Below are positions 1 through 8,979 of a stretch of 64,000 bases of DNA, in pieces. Position numbers and translations under genes: made by a program. Numbering within the stretch: position 1 is the stretch's first letter; every line of letters begins with the position of its first letter. The DNA is taken from contig NZ_JACHYC010000013.1 in NCBI RefSeq assembly GCF_014192575.1, positions 25,117 to 89,116 on the forward strand. Direction: 5' to 3'. The notes below the pieces were generated by a model, which did not search any database, was not told the DNA's origin, and worked only from the letters and a program-made list of their open reading frames with translations. The DNA comes from Variovorax sp. Sphag1AA. Its GTDB lineage: Bacteria > Pseudomonadota > Gammaproteobacteria > Burkholderiales > Burkholderiaceae_C.

Positions 1-909
1 CGTCATCGCGAGCCAGAGCTGGAGCGCGAGATCACGCGATCGCCGTCGCTCGGCTATGAGGCGCCGGAGGAATCCGGCCTCGTGCGATGCCTCGCGCATG
101 GCTTTCCGAGCCCGCTCGTGCGCTGGCACTTCCACGAAGAGTACGAGCTGCATCTCATCACCGAAACATCGGGCCGCGCTTTCGTCGGCGACTGGATCGG
201 CCCCTTCCAGCCCGGGCATCTGGTGCTGTGTGGACCGCGACTGCCGCACAACTGGCTGTCGCTCGATGTGCCTGAAGGCGGCGTGGCCGAGCGCGATCGC
301 GTGATCCAGTTCCGGCACGAGCCGATCGAGAGCGCAGCATCGGACATCCCCGAACTGCGCGAAGTGCTGCAGTTGCTGGAGCGTTCGCGCCATGGCATCG
401 AGTTCTTCGGCATCGCCGACCGGGCGCTCGAACACTGGGAAGCGGTCAAGGCCACGCATGGCCTGCAAAGGCTCGCGCGCTTCCTCGAATACCTGGCGGA
501 ACTCGTCAAGTGCGCCGACTACCGGTTGCTATCCAATGTGCAGATGCAGGGCATGGAAGGCGATGCGGAGGTCGACCAGATCAACGTGATCGTGAACCGC
601 ATCACCTCGAATCTGGCCGAGCCGATCGTGATGTCCGACATCGCCACCGAGCTGGGCATGAGCGAAAGCCGCTTCAGCCGATTCTTCAAGCGCTCGACGG
701 GCAACAGCTTTACTGACTTCGTGAACCGTGTGCGCATCAACAGCGCATGCCACTTGCTGATGCAGACCGACCACTACGTGACGGACATCTGCTACCAGGT
801 GGGCTTCAACAACGTCGCCAACTTCAATCGGCGGTTTCTCGAAATCAAGGGCATGACGCCCACCGAGTTCCGCCGCCAAAGCGACAGCCGTTTCGGCACC
901 CTCGCCTGA
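1..909 (+). CDS. AraC-family transcriptional regulator (5' end outside window)
   Basis: The reading frame is open from the first base, so the gene begins before the window; about 302 residues are visible. The N-terminal part is a cupin-like sensor (HFHEEYELHLI, then a GDWIGPFQPG turn and a histidine near LPHNW). The last ~100 residues carry the two helix-turn-helix units of AraC/XylS proteins (SDIATELGMSESRFSRFF and VTDICYQVGFNNVANFNRRF). The GTG at 82 is an internal candidate start, but residues before it still read as coding. The stop lies 9 bp before a xylulokinase gene, so it probably controls a sugar or polyol operon in response to a bound sugar (inference). Confidence 0.9.
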   Translation, partial: RHREPELEREITRSPSLGYEAPEESGLVRCLAHGFPSPLVRWHFHEEYELHLITETSGRAFVGDWIGPFQPGHLVLCGPRLPHNWLSLDVPEGGVAERDRVIQFRHEPIESAASDIPELREVLQLLERSRHGIEFFGIADRALEHWEAVKATHGLQRLARFLEYLAELVKCADYRLLSNVQMQGMEGDAEVDQINVIVNRITSNLAEPIVMSDIATELGMSESRFSRFFKRSTGNSFTDFVNRVRINSACHLLMQTDHYVTDICYQVGFNNVANFNRRFLEIKGMTPTEFRRQSDSRFGTLA

Positions 910-918
910 AGGACCGCC

Positions 919-2385
919 GTGTACCTCGGGCTCGATCTCGGCACCTCGGAGCTGAAGGCGCTGCTGCTGGCCGACGATCACCGCATCGTGGCGCTCGCGC
1001 GTGCGCCGCTGACCGTGAGCCGTCCGCATCCGCTGTGGTCGGAGCAATTGCCCTCCCAGTGGTGGGAGGCGCTCGAGACCGCGATGGCCGCGCTGCGCCG
1101 AAGCAATGCGGAAGCGCTTTCAGCGGTACGCGCCATCGGCCTTTCCGGGCAGATGCACGGCGCTGTCGCGCTCGATGCGAACGGCCAGGTGCTGCGCCCG
1201 GCGATTCTCTGGAACGATGGCCGAAGCGCCGCGCAGTGCGATGAATTGACGGCGCTCGTGCCGCATCTCGGCGACATCACCGGCAATCTCGCGATGCCCG
1301 GCTTCACCGCGCCCAAGCTGCTGTGGATGCGTACGCACGAGCCGGAATTGTTCGCGCGCACGGCCTCGGTGCTGCTGCCGAAGGACTGGCTGCGCTTCAT
1401 GCTCAGCGGCATGCGGGCGAGCGACATGTCCGATGCCTCAGGCACCTTGTGGCTCGACGTCGCGGCACGCGACTGGTCGGATGAGATCCTCGCCGCGTGC
1501 GGTCTTAGCCGCAGGAACATGCCGGAACTCGTCGAAGGCAGTGCCGTCGCGGGCAGGCTCAAGCCCGAACTGGCGGCGCGCTGGGGCCTCCCCGCCGGTA
1601 TCCCGATCGCCGGAGGCGGCGGCGACAACGCCGCGAGCGCGGTGGGGATGGGGCTCGTCTCCGCCGGGCAAGGCTTCGTGTCGCTCGGCACCTCGGGTGT
1701 GATCTTCGTCTGCGGCGACCGTTTCGCACCCGATCCGCCGCGCGCGGTGCATGCCTTCTGTCACGCGCTGCCGGGCCGATGGCACCAGATGTCGGTGATG
1801 CTCTCGGCGTCCAGCGCCGTGACATGGGCCGCGCGCACTTTCGGGCTCGGCAACGAGGCCGCGCTGTTCGCCGCAGCCGCGACCGTCGACGCGAACGGTC
1901 GGCGCCAGGCCCCCTTCTTTCTGCCCTATCTCTCCGGCGAACGCTCGCCGCACAACGACGCGAACGCGCAAGGCGTGTTGTTCGGTCTCACGCACGCGCA
2001 CGGGCCGGCCGAGATCGCCTATGCGGTTGCCGAGGGTGTGAGCTTCGGGCTTCGGGACGGACTGGACACGCTGGAGAAGCCCTCGGGCGACCTCCTGCTG
2101 GTTGGGGGCGGCGCGCGAAGCACCTGGTGGGCCCGCTTGCTCGCGGACATCCTGCAGGTGCCGCTCGCGGCGTGCGAAGGCGGCGAGGCCGGAGGCGCGC
2201 TGGGCGCCGCGCGGCTCGCATGGCTGGCGGACGGCGCGTCGGAAGCGGCTGTGTGCCTTCAGCCGCCGGTGCGGCAGCGGTTCGATCCGGATGCGTCGGC
2301 GCGAGACGTGTTCACGGTGCGCCACCTGCGCTTCAAGGCGCTGTACGCCGCCTTGCGCAGCAGCTTTGCCGCGGCGTCCGCCTGA
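919..2385 (+). CDS. xylB: xylulokinase
   Basis: FGGY-family carbohydrate kinase of 488 residues, the usual length for XylB, which phosphorylates D-xylulose to xylulose 5-phosphate in the cytoplasm. The N-terminal phosphate-binding motif LGLDLGTSELKALL, the family signature IGLSGQMHGAV with ILWNDGR, and the C-terminal LLVGGGARSTWWARLLADIL are all present. A GTG start at 919 follows the AraC stop by 9 bp, suggesting co-transcription. Other FGGY substrates (ribulose, polyols) cannot be excluded, but GQMHG is the motif typical of xylulokinases. Confidence 0.92.
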   Translation: MYLGLDLGTSELKALLLADDHRIVALARAPLTVSRPHPLWSEQLPSQWWEALETAMAALRRSNAEALSAVRAIGLSGQMHGAVALDANGQVLRPAILWNDGRSAAQCDELTALVPHLGDITGNLAMPGFTAPKLLWMRTHEPELFARTASVLLPKDWLRFMLSGMRASDMSDASGTLWLDVAARDWSDEILAACGLSRRNMPELVEGSAVAGRLKPELAARWGLPAGIPIAGGGGDNAASAVGMGLVSAGQGFVSLGTSGVIFVCGDRFAPDPPRAVHAFCHALPGRWHQMSVMLSASSAVTWAARTFGLGNEAALFAAAATVDANGRRQAPFFLPYLSGERSPHNDANAQGVLFGLTHAHGPAEIAYAVAEGVSFGLRDGLDTLEKPSGDLLLVGGGARSTWWARLLADILQVPLAACEGGEAGGALGAARLAWLADGASEAAVCLQPPVRQRFDPDASARDVFTVRHLRFKALYAALRSSFAAASA

Positions 2386-2388
2386 GCT

Positions 2389-2964
2389 TCAGAGATTGCC
2401 CATCGGGCCGAACGACGTACGAAGGCCAGCGTAGTCGGTCGGGCCGCTGCTCTCGGGCGGATTGCCGGTCGCCGACAGCCAGGCCGCGATGCTCGGCAGG
2501 CGGCGGTCGAAATAGAGCTGCAAGTGCATCCAGTTGCCGGTGTTGGTGTGACCCTCTGTCTTTTCGAGCGCCTCGACCGCGATCGTGCGAAGGCTGCTCA
2601 CCATCGCCAGCGAGCGGCCGTCCAGCAGTTGCAACGTGACCTCGCGGCCTTGCATGAGAACTTCCTGGAGGATGCGGCGATGCACGCTGTAGTCTTCCCA
2701 GCTTCGCTTGATGCAGGCGTCGTTGAGTTCGCGAAAGACCCAGTGCATATGGCTGGCGAACATCGCGGCGACCTGCCCGGCCTGGCGCAAGCCCTGTCGC
2801 GATGCCGCGACCTGCAGCCGCGCGGCCCAGAAGATGGCCACCAGCACGCCGAACGTCTGCACCCATGCGGCCCACTCGCCCGAGGTCGCGGGCCGGAAGA
2901 TCCAGCCGATCACGATCAGGAATCCGACACCGGCGCCGATCGCCACTCCTCCAAGTTTCCGCAT
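2389..2964 (-). CDS. hypothetical membrane protein
   Basis: A protein of 191 residues (199 if the ATG at 2988 is used). Two hydrophobic segments near the N-terminus (GGVAIGAGVGFLIVIGWIF and WVQTFGVLVAIFWAARLQVA) form a probable hairpin anchor. The remainder is a soluble, helix-rich region. The inner ATG at 2964 is preferred because a GGGGGA ribosome site precedes it. No family is recognised. It lies just downstream of another small unknown gene on the same strand and converges on xylB with a 3-bp gap. Confidence 0.6.
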   Translation of the reverse strand: MRKLGGVAIGAGVGFLIVIGWIFRPATSGEWAAWVQTFGVLVAIFWAARLQVAASRQGLRQAGQVAAMFASHMHWVFRELNDACIKRSWEDYSVHRRILQEVLMQGREVTLQLLDGRSLAMVSSLRTIAVEALEKTEGHTNTGNWMHLQLYFDRRLPSIAAWLSATGNPPESSGPTDYAGLRTSFGPMGNL

Positions 2965-2993
2965 GCTTCCCCCCAATATCGACGTCATCCCGC

Positions 2994-3212
2994 TCAGCTT
3001 CGCGGGCCGTCCTTGCCGAACAGTTTCCGGATCGCGGCGACACCCGCGACCAAGGCGTTGGAATAGGTGACATACGGGTCGGTCGCGGCCTCGATCGGCA
3101 GATAAGGCAGCGCGTCATCCATCTCGTAGTCGGTGGCTTCCAGGAGCACCCAATAGAACTCGCCCTCTTCGAGTTCTTGAACGGTGAGCGCGATATTTCG
3201 CAATTGCGACAT
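2994..3212 (-). CDS. hypothetical small acidic protein
   Basis: A cytoplasmic protein of 72 residues from the ATG at 3212; a GTG at 3224 would add four. It contains ELEEGEFYWVLLEA and a tyrosine-rich, acidic centre, and has no signal peptide or membrane segment. The sequence looks like a conserved unknown of Comamonadaceae, but no domain is recognised. It sits 29 bp upstream of the membrane protein gene at 2389-2964 on the same strand, so the two may be expressed together. Confidence 0.55.
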   Translation of the reverse strand: MSQLRNIALTVQELEEGEFYWVLLEATDYEMDDALPYLPIEAATDPYVTYSNALVAGVAAIRKLFGKDGPRS

Positions 3213-3452
3213 GGGGTTAGGCACGGGTCTTCGTAGGAGAACCGATCCTATTCAAACCTTGTAACAAACGCCTACGCACAATTTCACGAATGGACACAAA
3301 TGTGACCATTAGATTTACTTTTGGCAAGTCCCGGATACCCCGAGCCAGGGGGATGTTCGGCCGCAGGACCCGGTCACCAAACTTTCCTACAGCCCTTGAC
3401 GCGGGCCGAACCTAAGCTCAGTCTTGTCCAACCCCGCCATTCAGGAGGAGAC

Positions 3453-3857
3453 ATGAAGCATTTCAATCTCGATCCTCATATGACCGCCGTCGTCGGAGGC
3501 GCCTTCTATCCGAGCGGTCACTCCATGGTGATGTTTCCTGACGCGGCAGACGCCAACCGCATCGGCCACCAGCTCCTGGACAACGGCTTCAGCGGCGACG
3601 AGATCTACCTGATCCCGCCGCACGTGATCATTGAGCAGATCACGCCGACCGTCCGCGACACCGACAACCCACTGCCTTCCGCGGGCACCGATGCCGCCAC
3701 GGTCCGCGCCTACACCAAGCTCGCGCGCGAAGGCCACACCGCCCTGCTCGTGCGGACCCGCAACGAAGAGGCGGCGAACAGGCTCATGGTGTTCGTGCGA
3801 ACGGTGCCTTACTCGATCGCCCAGCGCTACCGCACGCTCGTGATCGAGGACCTGTAG
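3453..3857 (+). CDS. conserved hypothetical protein
   Basis: A protein of 134 residues from the ATG at 3453, which is preceded by a strong AGGAGG ribosome site 5 nt upstream; the frame is open further upstream but that part looks non-coding. It has a ferredoxin-like or general-stress-like pattern (FPDAADANRIGHQLLDNGFS, then LVRTRNEEAANRLMVFVRTV, residues ~30-120) and no signal peptide. No function is recognised. Its stop is 6 bp from the end of the convergent antiporter gene. Confidence 0.7.
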   Translation: MKHFNLDPHMTAVVGGAFYPSGHSMVMFPDAADANRIGHQLLDNGFSGDEIYLIPPHVIIEQITPTVRDTDNPLPSAGTDAATVRAYTKLAREGHTALLVRTRNEEAANRLMVFVRTVPYSIAQRYRTLVIEDL

Positions 3858-3863
3858 GAAGGC

Positions 3864-5540
3864 TCACTTCAAGACGGCCCGGGCCATGGCCTGGGCCAGT
3901 TCGTGCTCGCCGAGGAACACGGTGGCCGACACCTCCTGCGCGAGCAGGCGGGCTTCGTCCTCGTTGTGGCTGCGAATGACGGTTTCGATGCCCGGGTTGA
4001 GCGTGCGCGCCGCTTCGATCATCTGACGCACGCTGATTGCATCCGCCGTCGCCACCACCAGCATGCGAGCGCGGGCGATGTGCGCCTGGATCAGCACCCC
4101 CGGGTCAGCCGCGTCGCCCCACACCGCCGCCATGCCCTGGGCCCGCAGCTTTTCGACCAGCTCGCGGTTCTGCTCGGCAACGACGAAAGGGATGTCATGC
4201 GCCGAGAGCGTTGCCGCGATGCGGCGGCCGACCCGGCCATAGCCCACCAGCACCACCTGCTTCGACAGGTACTTCTCAGCCGTGCTCATCGGCAGTTCGG
4301 CCAGCGGATCGTCGCGCGCCTCGAGCCCGCGCGCGAACGACGAGTGCGCATGCAGCCATTTCTGGATGGGCGCGATCAGGCTGAACCACAAAGGGTTGGT
4401 GGCGATGGAGATCAGCCCCGCCGCGAGCAGCAGACTCTGCCCCTCGACCGGCAGCAGCCCGAGCCGCCCGCCGAGCGAAGCCAGGATGAACGAGAACTCG
4501 CCGATCTGCGCGAGGCTCGCGCTCACCGTGAGCGCGGTGCTGAGCGGATAGCGAAACAGCAGCACCAACGCGCACGCCGCCAACGACTTGCCCACCACGA
4601 TCACCAGCACCACCGCGAGCACCTGCAACGGCCGCTCGACCAGCACCGCCGGGTTGAACAGCATGCCCACCGAGACGAAGAACAGCACCGCGAAGGCATC
4701 CCGCAGCGGCAGCGATTCTTGCGCGGCGCGGTGGCTGAACTCCGACTCGCGCATCACCATGCCTGCGAAGAAGGCGCCCAACGCGAAGGACACCCCGAAC
4801 AGAGCGGCTGCCGAGAACGCGATGCCCACCGCCGCCGCGATGACGCATAGCGTGAAGAGCTCGCGCGACCCGGTGCGTGTGACCTGCCAGAGCACCCACG
4901 GAAACAGGCGCCGCCCCACCACCAGCATGAGCGCAACGAAGCCGCCTACCTGCAGCAGCGTGAGCCCCAGCGTCTGCCAGATCGGCGCGGTCCGCTCCCC
5001 TGGGTCCGCGCCGACCAGCGCGTTCGCGAGCGGCGGCATCAACACCAGCACGAGAACCATCGCAAGGTCTTCCACCACCAGCCAGCCGACCGCGATGCGA
5101 CCGGTGAACGAATCGAGGATGCCGAGGTTCTCCAGCGCGCGCAGCAGCACCACCGTGCTCGCCACCGAAAGTGCCAGGCCGAAAACCAGCGCGGCGCCCA
5201 GGTTCCAGCCCCACCACGTCGCGAGCGCGCCGCCGAGCATCGTGGCGACCGCGATCTGCACCAGCGCCCCGGGCACCGCGATCTTGCGCACCGCGAGCAG
5301 GTCGTCGAGCGAGAAGTGCAGCCCGACACCGAACATCAGCAGCATCACCCCGATCTCGGCGAGTTGCGCAGCGATGCCTGCATCGGCCACGAAGCCGGGC
5401 GTGAACGGCCCGATGATGACGCCCGCGAGAAGGTAGCCGACCAGCGCAGGCAACCGCAGACGCGCCGCCAGGAAGCCGAACAACAGCGCCAGCCCCAGGC
5501 CGGCGGCAAGTGTGTTGATCAGTGAAACGCTATGAGGCAT
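3864..5540 (-). CDS. ybaL: CPA2-family cation/proton antiporter with TrkA-N domain
   Basis: An inner-membrane antiporter of 558 residues. Residues ~5-390 form the multi-span Na+/H+-exchanger domain (PALVGYLLAGVIIGPFTPG, LLMFGVGLHFSLDDL, GMVMRESEFSHRA). A cytoplasmic Rossmann TrkA-N domain begins at VVLVGYGRVGRRIA (about residue 415), which would bind a nucleotide and gate transport. Length and domain order match the YbaL/RosB branch rather than KefB/KefC. It probably exports K+ or Na+ in exchange for protons. It stands alone between convergent and co-directional genes. Confidence 0.9.
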   Translation of the reverse strand: MPHSVSLINTLAAGLGLALLFGFLAARLRLPALVGYLLAGVIIGPFTPGFVADAGIAAQLAEIGVMLLMFGVGLHFSLDDLLAVRKIAVPGALVQIAVATMLGGALATWWGWNLGAALVFGLALSVASTVVLLRALENLGILDSFTGRIAVGWLVVEDLAMVLVLVLMPPLANALVGADPGERTAPIWQTLGLTLLQVGGFVALMLVVGRRLFPWVLWQVTRTGSRELFTLCVIAAAVGIAFSAAALFGVSFALGAFFAGMVMRESEFSHRAAQESLPLRDAFAVLFFVSVGMLFNPAVLVERPLQVLAVVLVIVVGKSLAACALVLLFRYPLSTALTVSASLAQIGEFSFILASLGGRLGLLPVEGQSLLLAAGLISIATNPLWFSLIAPIQKWLHAHSSFARGLEARDDPLAELPMSTAEKYLSKQVVLVGYGRVGRRIAATLSAHDIPFVVAEQNRELVEKLRAQGMAAVWGDAADPGVLIQAHIARARMLVVATADAISVRQMIEAARTLNPGIETVIRSHNEDEARLLAQEVSATVFLGEHELAQAMARAVLK

Positions 5541-5578
5541 CGCCCCGCATTCTGCAGAGCGATGCTTTTGCCCCGATT

Positions 5579-6925
5579 TCAGGTGGCCATTTTTCCGTCG
5601 CGCGCGTTGACGAGTTCTTCAGGGTTCTGCGCCTCTTCCCACGTCTCGTTGTTGAGGCCTGCCTGCAGCCGGTCCATGTCGAGCTCGTCGGTCCACTTGG
5701 CCACCACGATCGTCGCGACGCCGTTGCCGATGAGATTGGTCAACGCGCGCGCTTCAGACATGAAGCGGTCGATCCCGAGAATGAGCGCCAGCCCCGCGAC
5801 CGGCACATGCCCCACCGCGGACAACGTCGCCGCAAGCACGATGAAGCCGCTGCCAGTGACGCCGGCTGCGCCCTTCGAGGTCAGCAGCAGCACCGCTAGC
5901 AAGGTGATCTCCTGCATCAGCGTCATCGGCGTGTTCGTCGCCTGCGCAATGAAAACTGCCGCCATCGTCAAATAGATCGACGTGCCATCGAGATTGAAGG
6001 AGTAGCCCGTCGGGATCACCAGGCCGACAGTCGTCTTGTTTGCACCGAGGTTCTCCATCTTCTCCATCATCCGCGGCAGCACCGACTCGGAAGACGAGGT
6101 GCCGAGCACGATCAGCAACTCTTCCTTGATGTACTTGATGAACTTCCAGATGCTGAAGCCATGCAAGCGGGCAATCGTCCCGAGCACCACGAAGATGAAC
6201 AGCAGGCAGGTCAGGTAGAAGGTACCCATCAGCTTGCCGAGCTGGAACAGCGAGCCGATGCCGTACTTGCCGATCGTGAAGGACATCGCCCCGAAAGCGC
6301 CAATGGGCGCCAGTTTCATGATGTAGCCGATGATCGCGAAGAGCACGTGGGAGCCCTTCTCGATCACGTCGAACACCAGGGTGCCGCGCCCACCAAAACG
6401 GTGCAGGGCAAAGCCGAAGAGGACAGCGATCAGCAACACCTGCAGGATCTCGCCCTTGGCGAAGGCGTCGACCACGGTGTTCGGGATGATGTTCATCAGG
6501 AAGTCGACCGTGCCTTCCATCTTGCCCGGGCCTGTGTAGGCCGCGAGCGCCCGGGTGTCCAGGGAGTTCGGGTCCACGTTCATGCCCGCACCCGGCTTGA
6601 CCAGGTTCACCAGCACCAGCCCCACGACCAGCGCGATGCTGCTCACGATCTCGAAGTACAGCAGAGCCAGCCCGCCGGTCTTGCCAACCTTCTTCATGTC
6701 CTCCATGCCCGCGATGCCGACCACCACGGTGCAGAAGATGATCGGGGCGATCAGCATCTTGATGAGCTTGATGAAGGCGTCGCCCAGCGGCTTCATGGAT
6801 TCGCCGACCGACGGGAAGAAGTGACCGAGCAGCACGCCGATGATGACGGCCGTGATCACCTGGGCGTAGAGGGACTGATAGATCGGTGGCTTCTTGCGAG
6901 CCGGTGCCTGGGGGGTCGGGGTCAT
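5579..6925 (-). CDS. dctA: C4-dicarboxylate/proton symporter DctA
   Basis: A dicarboxylate:cation symporter of 448 residues that imports succinate, fumarate and malate. The ATG at 6925 is chosen over the open frame further upstream because MTPTPQAPARKKPPIYQSLYAQV is the normal DctA start and follows a GGAGTTCCT region. Family hallmarks are SSSESVLPRMM (the re-entrant serine-rich loop), GYSFNLDGTSIYLTMA and SKGAAGVTGSGFIVLAATL. It lies downstream of phaB, separated by that gene's terminator, so it is probably transcribed from its own promoter. Confidence 0.95.
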   Translation of the reverse strand: MTPTPQAPARKKPPIYQSLYAQVITAVIIGVLLGHFFPSVGESMKPLGDAFIKLIKMLIAPIIFCTVVVGIAGMEDMKKVGKTGGLALLYFEIVSSIALVVGLVLVNLVKPGAGMNVDPNSLDTRALAAYTGPGKMEGTVDFLMNIIPNTVVDAFAKGEILQVLLIAVLFGFALHRFGGRGTLVFDVIEKGSHVLFAIIGYIMKLAPIGAFGAMSFTIGKYGIGSLFQLGKLMGTFYLTCLLFIFVVLGTIARLHGFSIWKFIKYIKEELLIVLGTSSSESVLPRMMEKMENLGANKTTVGLVIPTGYSFNLDGTSIYLTMAAVFIAQATNTPMTLMQEITLLAVLLLTSKGAAGVTGSGFIVLAATLSAVGHVPVAGLALILGIDRFMSEARALTNLIGNGVATIVVAKWTDELDMDRLQAGLNNETWEEAQNPEELVNARDGKMAT

Positions 6926-7011
6926 GAAGGAACTCCTTGTTTGCTTTTCTTGGGCCGGCGCGACTTCGGCACACCTGACCCAATCTCTGGCTCCTGGTCC
7001 CTCCCAACAAA

Positions 7012-7035
7012 AAAGACCCGCCAAGGCGGGTCTTT
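7012..7035 (-). terminator. rho-independent terminator of phaB
   Basis: A perfect 11-bp stem (7012-7022 with 7025-7035) closes on a 2-base AA turn. On the minus strand it is followed by a T run (the A6 at 7009-7014 on the plus strand). It lies 25 bp past the phaB stop and separates it from dctA. Confidence 0.85.
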
Positions 7036-7059
7036 GTTCCATCGAGGCTGCGTGCCTCC

Positions 7060-7797
7060 TTAGTGCATGTGCAATCCGCCGTTCACGGGGAAGTCCGCGC
7101 CGGTGGAGTAGCCGCCATCTTCGGAAGCGAGCCACGCGATGATCGAGGCGATCTCACCCGGTTCGCCCAGGCGCTTGACCGGGATGGTGCCGACGATCTT
7201 GTCGAGCACTTCCTGGCGGATCGCCTTGACCATGTCGGTGCCGATGTAGCCCGGGCTCACGGTGTTGACCGTCACGCCCTTGCCGGCAAGCTCCTGTGCC
7301 AGGGCCATCGTGAAGCCGTGCATGCCGGCCTTGGCGGCCGAGTAGTTGGTCTGCCCCGCCTGGCCCTTCGCGCCGTTGACCGAGCTGATGTTGATGACGC
7401 GACCCCAGCCCTTTTCCACCATGTCGCCGACGACCTGCTTGGTCACGTTGAACATGCTGTTGAGGTTGGTCTCGATCACCGCGCTCCAGTCCTCGGGCGT
7501 CATCTTGACGAACATGCGATCACGCGTGATGCCCGCGTTGTTGACCAGCACGTCGATGGGCCCGTGCTCTGCCTTGGCTTTGGTGAAGGCTTCGACAGTG
7601 GACTGCCAGTCCCCGACGTTGCCGACCGACGCGTGGAACTCGAAGCCTTCGGCTTTCTGTTCTGCGAGCCACTTGGCGTAGTCCCGGGTCGGACCACATC
7701 CTGCGATGACGGTGAAACCGTCCTTGTGAAGGCGTTGGCAAATGGCTGTTCCGATGCCTCCCATGCCTCCGGTGACGTATGCGACTTTCTTGCTCAT
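7060..7797 (-). CDS. phaB: acetoacetyl-CoA reductase (NADPH)
   Basis: A short-chain dehydrogenase of 245 residues that reduces acetoacetyl-CoA to (R)-3-hydroxybutyryl-CoA, the monomer for polyhydroxybutyrate. The nucleotide motif TGGMGGIG (residues 9-16) and the catalytic Ser139, Tyr152 and Lys156 (NISSVNGAKG, then NYSAAKAG) are intact, and the sequence has the PhaB-typical NYAKWLAEQKAEG-like region. It is unlinked to the phaC-phaA pair near 22-24.7 kb, which is common in this family. A strong terminator follows. Confidence 0.93.
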   Translation of the reverse strand: MSKKVAYVTGGMGGIGTAICQRLHKDGFTVIAGCGPTRDYAKWLAEQKAEGFEFHASVGNVGDWQSTVEAFTKAKAEHGPIDVLVNNAGITRDRMFVKMTPEDWSAVIETNLNSMFNVTKQVVGDMVEKGWGRVINISSVNGAKGQAGQTNYSAAKAGMHGFTMALAQELAGKGVTVNTVSPGYIGTDMVKAIRQEVLDKIVGTIPVKRLGEPGEIASIIAWLASEDGGYSTGADFPVNGGLHMH

Positions 7798-7927
7798 GAG
7801 TGTTCCTTATAGGTGAAGCCTGAACAGGCGTTGGTCACTTTATCGAAGTTTCTCACCAACGCCCGATCAGGAAAACACTGACCCCTCTTTGCAACTGGGT
7901 GTCACAACCGATCCATATACTGATTCG

Positions 7928-8944
7928 ATGTCTTCCATCGCGTTGATCGATATCGCCAAGTCATGGGGCGACAGCACCGCCTTGCATGCGGTCAACCTCC
8001 AGATCGAGCCGGGTTCCTTCTGCGTGCTGCTGGGCCCTTCGGGCTGCGGCAAGTCGACCACCCTTCGCATCGTGGCCGGACTCGAGACGGCCACGGCCGG
8101 GCAGGTGCTGATCGATGGGCGTGACGTGACGTCGCTGCCGCCTGCGCAGCGCGGCATTGCGATGGTCTTCCAGAACTATGCGCTGTTCCCGCATCTCAGC
8201 GTGGCGGACAACATCACCTTCGGTTTGTCGGTGCGCAAAGTGCCCGCCGCCGAAACCGCGCTTCGCCTGAGAAACGCAGCCGACCTGCTGGGCCTCGGCG
8301 CCTTGCTCGAACGCAAGCCCGGACAGCTCTCCGGTGGCCAGCAGCAGCGTGTCGCGCTCGGCCGTGCGCTTGTCGCGCAGGCCAAGGTCTGCCTCATGGA
8401 TGAGCCGCTTTCCAACCTCGACGCGCAACTGCGCCAGGAGATGCGGCGCGAACTGCGCGAGCTGCAGCGGCAGCTTGGCCTGACCGTCGTCTACGTCACG
8501 CACGACCAGGCCGAGGCGATGAGCATGGCCGACCAGGTCGTGCTGCTGCACCAGGGCCGGGTCGAGCAGGCCGGCATGCCGCGTGATTTGTATGCGAAAC
8601 CATCGACCACTTTCTCAGCGCGCTTCATCGGCACGCCGCCGATGAACCTGGTCTCGCTCGAAGGCGGCCGCATCGCCGGCAGCGACACCGACGCCGGCCT
8701 GCAGGCGGCCACGCTCGGCGTTCGGCCCGAAGCAATTGCGCTCGATGCGCAGGGCATCCCTGCCACGGTGCAAAGCGTGGAATACCTCGGTGCGGACCTC
8801 GTCCTGAACTGCCGGGTCGGCACGCAGAGCCTGCTGGTGCGGGCGGACGGCCGGCACCACGCCGACGCCGGCGATCACGTGGGCCTGCGCTGGGCCCGGG
8901 AAGATGCCCACGGCTTCGATGCCGCGGGGAAGCGCATTCACTGA
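7928..8944 (+). CDS. ABC transporter ATP-binding protein, UgpC/MalK type
   Basis: An ATPase of 338 residues for a carbohydrate or glycerol-phosphate importer. Walker A GPSGCGKST spans residues 36-44, the signature is LSGGQQQRVALGRAL and Walker B is CLMDEPLSNLD. The C-terminal TOBE-like regulatory domain (ATLGVRPEAIALDA onward) is the mark of the MalK/UgpC group. The ATG at 7928 is chosen because family members begin just before the strand IALIDIAKSWG. It is first in a four-gene operon with a binding protein and two permeases. Confidence 0.92.
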   Translation: MSSIALIDIAKSWGDSTALHAVNLQIEPGSFCVLLGPSGCGKSTTLRIVAGLETATAGQVLIDGRDVTSLPPAQRGIAMVFQNYALFPHLSVADNITFGLSVRKVPAAETALRLRNAADLLGLGALLERKPGQLSGGQQQRVALGRALVAQAKVCLMDEPLSNLDAQLRQEMRRELRELQRQLGLTVVYVTHDQAEAMSMADQVVLLHQGRVEQAGMPRDLYAKPSTTFSARFIGTPPMNLVSLEGGRIAGSDTDAGLQAATLGVRPEAIALDAQGIPATVQSVEYLGADLVLNCRVGTQSLLVRADGRHHADAGDHVGLRWAREDAHGFDAAGKRIH

Positions 8945-8979
8945 CCGTTCGATTCCAACCAAAGAGGAAGAAGAAGACC

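Noticed and set aside
3321..3452. N-terminal extension of the conserved protein at 3453
   Set aside because: A strong AGGAGG ribosome site directly precedes the ATG at 3453 and the extension has no protein-like character.
7012..7035. Attenuator or riboswitch for dctA
   Set aside because: The hairpin with its T run is a simple terminator placed just after phaB; no competing structure or leader peptide was seen.
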